From NCBI GenBank assembly GCA_002305435.1, contig DBQZ01000016.1:6007-19159 (forward strand): a stretch of DNA of 13,153 nt. Direction: 5' to 3'. Position numbers and translations under genes: made by a program. Positions 1 through 6,155 of this stretch are shown here, piece after piece. How positions within the stretch are numbered: position 1 is the stretch's first letter; each line of letters starts with the position of its first letter. The notes under the pieces were generated by a model. That model searched no databases and was not told the DNA's origin. It saw only the letters and a list, made by a program, of their open reading frames with translations. This stretch comes from Clostridiales bacterium UBA1381. GTDB lineage: Bacteria > Bacillota > Clostridia > UBA1381.

Positions 1-3000
1 ACGCTCTCCACCTGTGCGCTCACATCGCTTGTGCTGCCACGAAGATTTTCAACGGTCGTATTCATCGCATAATCGTAGACGTGTATTGCCGCACTTTCCA
101 TATCAACGTTTTCCAAATCAAATTCAGCTGTAACAGTATTGCGGCTTCCGATTTTTTCAGTATCAGTAAACGTTTTCGTCTGCTCTTGGAGGATACCGTC
201 TGCATCACGCCAGCTAAGCGTTACCGCCTGCACGTAGTGGTTATCGGAAACATCAGCCTTTAAAACGCCGTTTTCCTCCGACATGGAATCTATCTGCGGA
301 AGTTCCCTGTCAATTGTGATCGGAAGTGAAAATGAGCTGTCGTAATCATCATCAGCGGACGGGGCATTTTCGCTGCCGGAGGGGGCGGAGGATGACATAT
401 AATAATCAAGCCAGACCTCAAACGGCGATTTCTTTTCGCCGTCCTGACCGTACACGGCCTCAGGCTCATATTCATACGTATAGTCGCCCCAGATTGTAAG
501 GGTGTATTTTCCATCGGCAAGCTCGCCAAAGCCGTCTATTGGGTAGAGATTTTCGGCGAATTTTGCGCACGGTTCTCTCATCGCCTGTTCGATAACTATG
601 TTACCGTCCTTGTCGGTCACTACGGCTTTTATCCTATCGGCAGAGCGCAGGGGGGAGAGCAGCATCAGCACCGAATCATCCATGACAAGGTTGTTCGGTG
701 AAATGGCGATAAGCTCACGGTCGGCATACAGCTTATCCTCGAACATATTCGCCCCCAAAAGAATATTTGAGCAAATAAGCAGTGTTGCCGCAGAGAAATT
801 GTCTTCCTCAAGGCTGAAGAGGCTGTTATCATCATACAGGGTATCGCCGAACATCGGCGCTCTGTCCCAATCGCCGTAAAAGCCCGTAAACGGCATGCTA
901 AGCTCCGATACTTCCCCTTTGGGATCGGTAAGAATTATATAGCCGTCCACAAAGAAACCGTTTTTAAATATGAGCGAATTTTCGTATGCAAATTCCTCGT
1001 CAAGGAATACATTAACAGTAACCGCAGTTTCCCCGCCCGGCTCTACGGTTATATTTTTCGGCATTACGACCTCAGCCGGAAATGGGACGCTGTCTGTTAT
1101 CAGAGAGTCATCCGAACCGTCAGTTATAAGCTCTGCTGCGGTTTCGTAATGGAGAGCTTTGTCGGTGAGGTTTCTCACCTTAAATGTAAAGCTGAACTCG
1201 TTTTGCAGACCATCACCGAGACTGAGCTTGGAGCGGTTATCATCACCGATAATCACCGCCGGTGTGTTTACAGCGTTATTTATATTTATCAGGCCTGCTC
1301 CCTGCACACGGGGAGAATACGGGGTTCCGTCCTCATAGCGGACTATATCAGCGCCTGACATTAGCAGCGATTCTATAAGATCCACACGGCTTTTGCCGAA
1401 AAGGGTGTTATAGCGGGCGGAAAACGGTTTTGTGTCCAAGTATTCGCCGATTACAGCGGAGGCTCCGGCAGCAAACGGGGCTGCCATTGATGTGCCGGAC
1501 ATATATACGTAATCATCATCGGGTATGGAGGAGTATACGTACCCGCCGGGGGCGGTAAGCTCAGGCTTAAGCTCCAAATCTCCTGTAGTACCGTAGCTTG
1601 AGAAATAGGAGATAGAACCGCCGCCCTCCTCCTCATAGTTTTCATACCGTATTTCGCCGGTAGTGCGAAGGCTTTGCGAATGTGAGCGGAATAGCTTCAC
1701 TCCCTCAGAACGTGTAACGTACGCCATCGGCAGCTCGGACATAACCGGAACCTCACCTACCCTGTCGCCCGTGCCCCAGAATACGATCCCAAGGCCGCCT
1801 GAGCCGAACACCGTTTCTGCTACCTTTGATGCATTTGTATTCTTTGTGTATATCACCAAAGCGATTTTCCCTTCAATATCGACTACATCCTCAGGGTCTC
1901 CGAAAGCGCAGTATACGTACGGATACAGCTTGTCGGAAAATTTGGCGTCAAATGTCGTTTCACGGTTTCTGTCTGTATATTCGACTTCTGTACCGTTGCC
2001 GAGCTTCATTATTTTTACGGCTTCCTGATGAAAGCCCACGTCAATAGAACCTACCGCTGTGGCTGAGGAATAGGAGCCGGGGACTCCGAGAGTTGCATAG
2101 TCGATATTTTCCGCAGAGGGAGGCTGCATATCCTGGCCCCGACCGCTGTTGCCGCTTGAGGCGGAAATATATATCCCGGCTTCACGCACGCTTTCATATA
2201 CGAGATTTTCAAGCGGGAATGAGGTCGCAGAAACGCCGCCCACTCCGAAGCTTATATTTATAGCGTCCACACCGAGCTTAACCGCATCATCGACGGCTGC
2301 AAGTGCGGCAGCATCGGAAATCATGCCGGAATCGGAAATATCCATCAGGACGAGCTGTGCCTCAGGGGCGGTTCCCTCGTACGGGGAGCCGTCGGGCAGA
2401 CTGCCGCCGCTGCCTGCCGCTATGCCTGCAACGTGTGTGCCGTGCACTTCAAACAGGGATTTGTCGAAGGTGTCGGGGCTGTCGGTGACGTAATTGTACA
2501 CGAAAGGTATTTTTTCGTTCTTGTACACCTGATTTGCTGAAACATCTATATTGAAGCTGTTTTCGCTGAGCAGCTCTTTTATATCGTCCTTTGTAAGACG
2601 TGGTTCTTCCGGCATTTGGGAAAATAGGTAGTGATTTGTGTCAAACTCCGTGTCGATAACTGCAATTACCTGTCCGCGCCCATCAAAGCCTGTCGTATTT
2701 TCCTCGTAATCAAGAACCGGTGCAGACGGCGCTTGCGACGTTTCGGCAGAGGTTACCTGCATCTGCGAGGAGGGGAATACGGCTGATACTCCCTCATAGG
2801 AGGCAATATCCCAGTACGTATCGCTTGGCGCTGTCAGGGAAAAGCCGTTAAATACGGCGCTGTAGCAAAATCCCGCTTCTGCGCCGGTCTGGCGGCAGAT
2901 TTCCTCGAGTACATCCTCAGGGGTATCTTTTGTGTTTTCGTCGAGTACTACTATATATTCCGCCTTATCGTCTTGGGTTGGATTTGCATGGGCGGGGACA

Positions 3001-3059
3001 GCTTGGATATTTGCCGATAATAGCACACAGCTTAAAAGCAGTGATACTGTTTTTTTCAT
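1..3059 (-). CDS. Secreted subtilisin-like (S8) serine protease, C5a-peptidase/lactocepin type, partial at 3' end
   Basis: An open frame runs uninterrupted from the ATG at 3059 to the window edge (1019 codons, no stop), so the C-terminus is missing. Residues 1-25 form a Sec signal peptide (MKKT start, hydrophobic core, likely cut after AHA). Residues about 35-97 resemble an I9 propeptide. The catalytic residues are Asp136 (AVIDTEFD), His206 (HGTHVAG), oxyanion Asn304 (SSGNSG) and Ser524 (GTSMAAP). The roughly 220 residues between Asn304 and Ser524 hold a PA domain (about 375-465), the known architecture of C5a peptidase and lactocepins. A fn3-like domain follows (about 610-730, ending in a GFYGDW motif typical of these proteases), then further beta-rich sequence. 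The family is extracellular and degrades host or dietary protein; the substrate is unknown. Whether it ends in an LPXTG or SLH anchor cannot be seen. The start is supported by GGAGGA at 3066-3071, six bases upstream. Confidence 0.93.
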   Translation of the reverse strand, partial: MKKTVSLLLSCVLLSANIQAVPAHANPTQDDKAEYIVVLDENTKDTPEDVLEEICRQTGAEAGFCYSAVFNGFSLTAPSDTYWDIASYEGVSAVFPSSQMQVTSAETSQAPSAPVLDYEENTTGFDGRGQVIAVIDTEFDTNHYLFSQMPEEPRLTKDDIKELLSENSFNIDVSANQVYKNEKIPFVYNYVTDSPDTFDKSLFEVHGTHVAGIAAGSGGSLPDGSPYEGTAPEAQLVLMDISDSGMISDAAALAAVDDAVKLGVDAINISFGVGGVSATSFPLENLVYESVREAGIYISASSGNSGRGQDMQPPSAENIDYATLGVPGSYSSATAVGSIDVGFHQEAVKIMKLGNGTEVEYTDRNRETTFDAKFSDKLYPYVYCAFGDPEDVVDIEGKIALVIYTKNTNASKVAETVFGSGGLGIVFWGTGDRVGEVPVMSELPMAYVTRSEGVKLFRSHSQSLRTTGEIRYENYEEEGGGSISYFSSYGTTGDLELKPELTAPGGYVYSSIPDDDYVYMSGTSMAAPFAAGASAVIGEYLDTKPFSARYNTLFGKSRVDLIESLLMSGADIVRYEDGTPYSPRVQGAGLININNAVNTPAVIIGDDNRSKLSLGDGLQNEFSFTFKVRNLTDKALHYETAAELITDGSDDSLITDSVPFPAEVVMPKNITVEPGGETAVTVNVFLDEEFAYENSLIFKNGFFVDGYIILTDPKGEVSELSMPFTGFYGDWDRAPMFGDTLYDDNSLFSLEEDNFSAATLLICSNILLGANMFEDKLYADRELIAISPNNLVMDDSVLMLLSPLRSADRIKAVVTDKDGNIVIEQAMREPCAKFAENLYPIDGFGELADGKYTLTIWGDYTYEYEPEAVYGQDGEKKSPFEVWLDYYMSSSAPSGSENAPSADDDYDSSFSLPITIDRELPQIDSMSEENGVLKADVSDNHYVQAVTLSWRDADGILQEQTKTFTDTEKIGSRNTVTAEFDLENVDMESAAIHVYDYAMNTTVENLRGSTSDVSAQVES

Positions 3060-3082
3060 AAATCGTCCTCCGATACTGCTTT

Positions 3083-3111
3083 ATTATATGTAAACATTTT
3101 TTGTCTGTTAT
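3083..3111 (-). promoter_or_regulatory. Putative sigma-A promoter of the S8 protease gene
   Basis: Reading the minus strand, a perfect TATAAT (3083-3088) lies 17 bases downstream of ATAACA (3106-3111), which matches 4 of 6 positions of the -35 consensus. Transcription would start near 3076, leaving a very short leader of about 17 bases that is mostly the ribosome binding site. The call is inferred from consensus only. Confidence 0.5.
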
Positions 3112-3275
3112 CCGTTCTTTAGGGTGAACCGCCTGTTTTGCGGGGGGCGGTATTCCTGTGCTTTTAAGTACATTATAGCACAGCAAAGATTAAATAGCAA
3201 TACGCCATTAGAGGGGCGAGTGAAAAAATTTTCCCGCCTAATTTTTGATTTGCTCTTGCATAATATCGCCGGGGG

Positions 3276-3284
3276 TGTTATAAT
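3276..3284 (+). promoter_or_regulatory. Extended -10 promoter of argS
   Basis: TGTTATAAT is a perfect extended -10 element (TG-N-TATAAT). The -35 region at 17 bases spacing is poor (TTGCAT, 3256-3261), as is common for extended -10 promoters. The start site would be near 3291, giving a leader of about 23 nt. That leaves no room for a T-box, so this synthetase gene does not appear to be under tRNA-sensing control. Confidence 0.55.
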
Positions 3285-3313
3285 ATTTGAAAATAATGCA
3301 GGAGTTGATAATA

Positions 3314-5014
3314 ATGGATTTTAAGGAACATATAATAAATTCCCTGACCGAAGCAACCGGAATTGAGACGGCTGAGGTGGCAAAGCTGGTGGAAACGCCG
3401 CCTGAGATGAAGCTCGGGGATCTGGCATTTCCGTGTTTTGTGCTGGCAAAAACGCTGCGCAAAGCTCCGGCTGCCATCGCTAAGGATTTAGAGTCGAAAT
3501 TTACAGGTGATGAATATATCGGCCGTGTGGAAGCCGTAGGCGGATATTTAAACTTTTTCTATAACCGTGAAAAATTCGCCGGCAGCGTGCTTGAGGGCAT
3601 ACGTGAAGCCGGGGAGAGCTGGGGCAGCTCCACAGAGGGAGAGGGAAAGACAGTCATCGTGGAATTTTCCTCGCCGAATATTGCAAAGCCGTTCCATATC
3701 GGCCATTTGTTTTCGACTGCCGTAGGCAATTCGCTTGAAAAGATATGGCGTCATCTCGGATACAATACCGTTAAAATAAACCACCTCGGCGACTGGGGGA
3801 CGCAGTTCGGCAAGCTCATATCCGCCTATAAAAGATGGGGAGATCCGGCTGTTATAGAAAAGGATCCGATAAACGAGCTGTTGAAGATATACGTGCGCTT
3901 CCATGAGGAGGAGGAAAAGGATCCCTCGCTTGATGATGAGGCAAGGGAGTATTTCAAGATGCTTGAGGAAAATGAGCCGGAAACTACGAAACTCTGGCAG
4001 TATTTCCGTGACATCAGCTTAAAGGAGTTTGAGCGTGTGTACAATATGCTCAATATCAGCTTTGATTCATACGCCGGTGAGAGCTTCTACAGTGACAAGA
4101 TGCAGGAGGTTGTCGATATTCTCGATGAAAAGGGGCTGCTTGTGGAAAGCGAGGGCGCACGTGTCGTAGACCTTTCCGATAAGGGGATGCCTCCCTGCAT
4201 AATTATTAAATCAGACGGGGCAACGATATACGCAACACGTGATATTGCCGCTGCCCTTTACAGAAAACGCACGTATGATTTTTACAAAAACATCTACGTT
4301 GTAGGTACGCCGCAGGCTCTGCATTTTAAGCAGATATTTGCAGTTATTGAAAAGGCGGGCTTTGACTGGGCGAAAGACTGCGAGCACGTCGGCTTCGGGC
4401 TTGTGAAGTTCCCCGATAAAAAACTCTCTACACGTCACGGCGATGTTGTGTTCTTAGAGGACGTTTTAAACGAGGCTATAGCAAAAACACGTGAGGTAAT
4501 AGAAGAAAACTCGCCCGAGATGGAAAACAAGGACGAGGTAGCAAAGAAGATAGGCATAGGCGCTATCCTTTACACCTTCCTTAAGAATAACCGTGAAAAG
4601 GATATAGTATTCAGCTGGGATTCGATGCTTGATTTTGAGGGTGAATCTGCTCCATACTGCCAGTACGGATATGCGAGAGGCAGGAGCATACTGCGCCGCG
4701 CGGGAGAGCCGGAGCTTAAAGAGATAGACTTTAAAAAGCTCACCGGCGATGAGGAGTACGCCCTCATCCGCCAGCTGGACAGCTTCGGCGCTGCCGTAAA
4801 GTCGGCTGCGGAGCGCAATGAGCCGTTCCACATAAACCGCTATGTCACCAATTTGGTAAAGCTGTTTAACAAGTTCTACAATTCACAGCCGATTTTAAGA
4901 AGCGATGTTGATGAAGAAACGAGAAACGCAAGACTTGCGCTCGTAAAGGCTTCAGTTTCGGTGATAAAAACCGCTTTAGCTCTGTTGGGGATAGAAACGG
5001 TCGAGAAGATGTAA
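3314..5014 (+). CDS. argS: Arginyl-tRNA synthetase
   Basis: A class Ia aminoacyl-tRNA synthetase that charges tRNA-Arg with arginine using ATP, in the cytoplasm. The protein has 566 residues, normal for the family. An N-terminal Arg_S domain (about 3-90, with GDLAFPCF and GGYLNFF) is followed by the Rossmann catalytic core with the HIGH motif at 128-131 (inside FHIGHL), then HLGDWGTQFGKL, SDGATIYATRDIAAA and the KMSKS-equivalent loop KLSTRHG (370-376). The C-terminal DALR anticodon-binding helical domain covers about 446-566. The usual KMSTRKG reads KLSTRHG here; ArgRS enzymes are known to tolerate variation in this loop. The start at 3314 is chosen over in-frame upstream TTG/ATG codons (3287, 3296) because AGGAG at 3300-3304 sits nine bases upstream and the protein then begins MDFKEH, as relatives do. 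The gene is monocistronic, divergent from the protease and closed by a terminator. Confidence 0.97.
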   Translation: MDFKEHIINSLTEATGIETAEVAKLVETPPEMKLGDLAFPCFVLAKTLRKAPAAIAKDLESKFTGDEYIGRVEAVGGYLNFFYNREKFAGSVLEGIREAGESWGSSTEGEGKTVIVEFSSPNIAKPFHIGHLFSTAVGNSLEKIWRHLGYNTVKINHLGDWGTQFGKLISAYKRWGDPAVIEKDPINELLKIYVRFHEEEEKDPSLDDEAREYFKMLEENEPETTKLWQYFRDISLKEFERVYNMLNISFDSYAGESFYSDKMQEVVDILDEKGLLVESEGARVVDLSDKGMPPCIIIKSDGATIYATRDIAAALYRKRTYDFYKNIYVVGTPQALHFKQIFAVIEKAGFDWAKDCEHVGFGLVKFPDKKLSTRHGDVVFLEDVLNEAIAKTREVIEENSPEMENKDEVAKKIGIGAILYTFLKNNREKDIVFSWDSMLDFEGESAPYCQYGYARGRSILRRAGEPELKEIDFKKLTGDEEYALIRQLDSFGAAVKSAAERNEPFHINRYVTNLVKLFNKFYNSQPILRSDVDEETRNARLALVKASVSVIKTALALLGIETVEKM

Positions 5015-5021
5015 TAAACAA

Positions 5022-5066
5022 AACAAGCGGATTTGCCGTTTGGACGGCAGATCCGCTTGTTTTTTT
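5022..5066 (+). terminator. Intrinsic terminator of argS
   Basis: A near-perfect 17-bp stem pairs 5023-5039 with 5044-5060 (ACAAGCGGAT with ATCCGCTTGT, plus inner GCCGT with ACGGC) around a four-base TTGG loop, followed at once by a T-run (5060-5066). It begins eight bases after the argS stop codon. Confidence 0.95.
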
Positions 5067-5294
5067 ACAAAAAAAATATACGGCAGACCTTTTAAGCCTG
5101 CCGCAGGGATTTATAAAAAAGAGAGAGAGGACCAGATTTTTCATCTGATACAACAGTATTATATCATAGATTTTTTGGAATTGCTATTGCATTTAGTGTA
5201 TTTTCCATTGCATTTTTTGACTAAATGCGGTGATATAGTGCAATATGACCGAATACATCGTTCTATTTATATACGAATTATCACAAAGAAGCAG
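5067..5294. other. AT-rich intergenic stretch without a recognisable gene
   Basis: I see no credible protein gene here; the open frames lack ribosome binding sites and family-like sequence. Two weak structures are visible. CGGCAG/CTGCCG (5081-5086 and 5098-5103) has a T-run on its minus-strand side, but there is no minus-strand gene nearby to terminate. A 9-bp inverted repeat is formed by GCATTTAGT (5189-5197) and ACTAAATGC (5220-5228). A direct repeat ATTGCATTT occurs at 5186 and 5207, 21 bases apart. Confidence 0.5.
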
Positions 5295-5323
5295 TTGACA
5301 AATCTTGAAATATTTAGTATAAT
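5295..5323 (+). promoter_or_regulatory. Perfect-consensus sigma-A promoter of the candidate ncRNA
   Basis: TTGACA (5295-5300) and TATAAT (5318-5323) are separated by exactly 17 bases, a 12/12 match to the housekeeping promoter consensus. The predicted start is near 5330. No protein gene follows for almost 400 bases, and the sequence that follows is highly structured, so the likely product is an RNA. Confidence 0.85.
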
Positions 5324-5542
5324 GTACATGAGGAAATATGGTCTTGGCAATTGTCTGACCTGTTCCGATAAAATCGGTACAAACAGTTTTTTTAACTGTC
5401 TGTATACACCACCGCATATCCGCCATCCTGCGATCCCCCCCTATATAACAGGATGGAATCCCTGAAAACGCAGAACATTTTCCCCTATACCCTAAACCCT
5501 ATATAAAATAATATGCGGATTCCATGATATGCGGAACATAAT

Positions 5543-5597
5543 ATCCGTCTTCCGCCAACCTCCCCTTGAGATGCGGAAGACGGATTTCCCTATTTTT
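5543..5597 (+). terminator. 13-bp hairpin, possible first terminator of the ncRNA
   Basis: ATCCGTCTTCCGC (5543-5555) pairs perfectly with GCGGAAGACGGAT (5573-5585) around a 17-base loop containing CCTCCCC. The tail TTTCCCTATTTTT is interrupted by Cs, so it may be a structural or weak terminator stem, with the next hairpin giving final termination. Confidence 0.5.
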
Positions 5598-5600
5598 ACA

Positions 5601-5627
5601 GGCGCCTTTTCGGGCGTTATTTTTTTG
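5601..5627 (+). terminator. Second terminator-like hairpin before the HMA gene promoter
   Basis: A short GC stem, CGCC (5603-5606) with GGCG (5613-5616), can be extended by G-T wobbles and is followed after TTA by a run of seven Ts (5620-5626). It separates the ncRNA unit from the promoter at 5643. Confidence 0.5.
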
Positions 5628-5642
5628 AATATTATCACCCTA

Positions 5643-5671
5643 TTGACAAAAAAGGAAAAATGCGGTATACT
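5643..5671 (+). promoter_or_regulatory. Sigma-A promoter of the HMA-domain gene
   Basis: TTGACA (5643-5648), a 17-base spacer and TATACT (5666-5671) match the housekeeping consensus at 11 of 12 positions. The start site would be near 5678, inside the GTTAG/CTAAC palindrome, a placement suited to repression. Confidence 0.8.
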
Positions 5672-5674
5672 ATA

Positions 5675-5690
5675 GTTAGCAAATACTAAC
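5675..5690 (+). promoter_or_regulatory. Operator-like palindrome GTTAG-N6-CTAAC
   Basis: A perfect 5-bp inverted repeat with a six-base AT-rich centre lies directly after the -10 element. DtxR-family iron/manganese repressors are known to bind related TTAG...CTAA palindromes. With a FeoB-associated-like, metal-binding product downstream, control by such a metal sensor is a reasonable inference, but it rests on a short motif. Confidence 0.45.
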
Positions 5691-5710
5691 CTTGTAGGAC
5701 GGTGAAATAA

Positions 5711-6082
5711 ATGGAAAATTTATCAACGATTATCATTTGTGCGCTGATAGCGGTTTTATGCGTTATCGGAGGATTCAGCTTTAAAAAGCGGCTCAAGAAC
5801 GGCTGCTGCGGCGGAGGCGGCGGTGAGGTAAAGGAAGAGAAAAAGAAGATCGACAAGGAGCAGTATCCGTACCATTATGAAGTGGGGATAGAGGGCATGA
5901 GCTGCCATAACTGCTCCGACCGAATAGAATTGGCAGTGGGAAAAGAGGACGGTCTTTATGCTGAGGCCGATTGGCGGAAGAAAAAAGCCATGATATGGGC
6001 AGACCATAAAATAACGGAGGGTGATATACGCCCAATAATCACAAGGGCAGGATATAAATTCGTATCTATAAAAGCGGTATAA
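5711..6082 (+). CDS. Membrane-anchored heavy-metal-associated (HMA) domain protein with Cys-rich linker
   Basis: A 123-residue protein with three parts. Residues about 5-23 are one hydrophobic membrane segment followed by KKR. Residues 31-38 are a GCCGGGGG motif like that of FeoB-associated Cys-rich membrane proteins. A charged Lys/Glu linker leads to an HMA fold at about 53-123 with the metal motif GMSCHNC (Cys65, Cys68) and the terminal AGYKF element seen in HMA domains. Such domains bind Cu(I) or other soft metals through the CxxC pair and pass them between proteins. The transmembrane segment suggests a cytoplasmic domain tethered to the inner face of the membrane. It has its own promoter, a palindromic operator and an AGGACGGTGA ribosome binding region ahead of ATG 5711. 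No P-type ATPase or feo gene lies next to it, so its partner is unknown. The metal could be copper or iron. Confidence 0.85.
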   Translation: MENLSTIIICALIAVLCVIGGFSFKKRLKNGCCGGGGGEVKEEKKKIDKEQYPYHYEVGIEGMSCHNCSDRIELAVGKEDGLYAEADWRKKKAMIWADHKITEGDIRPIITRAGYKFVSIKAV

Positions 6083-6083
6083 T

Positions 6084-6126
6084 AAAATCGCCTGTACATC
6101 TGCAAGAAAAGAGTACAGGCGATTTT
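6084..6126. terminator. Bidirectional terminator shared by the HMA gene and the GH2 gene
   Basis: A perfect 14-bp stem pairs 6084-6097 with 6113-6126 (AAAATCGCCTGTAC with GTACAGGCGATTTT) around a 15-base loop. T-runs flank it on both strands, so it can end transcription from both convergent genes. It begins two bases after the HMA stop codon. Confidence 0.92.
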
Positions 6127-6155
6127 TATGTGTAAAAGCAGGCAGAGCGACGTTG

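Larger units (their letters stand above)
5330..5627 (+). ncRNA. Candidate structured small RNA with C-rich loops
   Basis: This stretch lies between a perfect promoter and two terminator-like hairpins and has no credible reading frame. Visible pairings: 5' hairpins CCGAT/ATCGG (5365-5369, 5373-5377) and ACAGTT/AACTGT (5383-5388, 5394-5399); a 9-bp closing stem CCGCATATC/GATATGCGG (5412-5420, 5526-5534). Inside this are CCATCCTG/CAGGATGG (5423-5430, 5449-5456) and AATCC/GGATT (5457-5461, 5517-5521), together a three-way junction. A 13-bp hairpin follows (5543-5555, 5573-5585). The loops carry C runs: seven Cs near 5435-5441, CCCC/CCC/CCC at about 5482-5499, and CCTCCCC at 5559-5565. The element CCCTATATAA occurs in two loops. 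The region does not look like tmRNA, RNase P, SRP RNA or 6S RNA, and I do not recognise a family. Binding of mRNA Shine-Dalgarno sites by the C-rich loops is inference. The 3' end may be near 5597 or 5627. Confidence 0.6.

Noticed and set aside
3128..3151. ACCGCC/GGCGGT hairpin between the protease and argS as a terminator
   Set aside because: The stem is only six pairs with a ten-base or longer loop and has no T-run on either strand, and no transcript is known to need it.
3683..4441. KLSTRHG in place of KMSTRKG in ArgRS as a sign of a defective enzyme
   Set aside because: ArgRS proteins are known to vary at this loop; HIGH and the rest of the core are intact.
5330..5358. Six-codon open frame MVLAIV (ATG at 5338) preceded by GAGG
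   Set aside because: Spacing to the GAGG is only four bases and the frame is too short to judge; it could be a leader peptide but there is no supporting pattern such as repeated amino-acid codons or an attenuator.
5040..5465. Plus-strand open frame of 141 codons downstream of argS
   Set aside because: It starts inside the argS terminator, has no ribosome binding site, an unlikely composition, and crosses a consensus promoter and several hairpins of the candidate RNA.
5482..5505. Telomere-like CCCTAAACCC repeats
   Set aside because: The C-run units are irregular and few and lie in an RNA loop inside a bacterial operon context; there is no tandem array.
5330..5627. 6S RNA, tmRNA, RNase P RNA or SRP RNA identity for the candidate RNA
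   Set aside because: It forms a branched junction with C-rich loops rather than the single long bulged hairpin of 6S RNA. It has no CCA-ended tRNA-like domain and no recognisable SRP or RNase P core motif.
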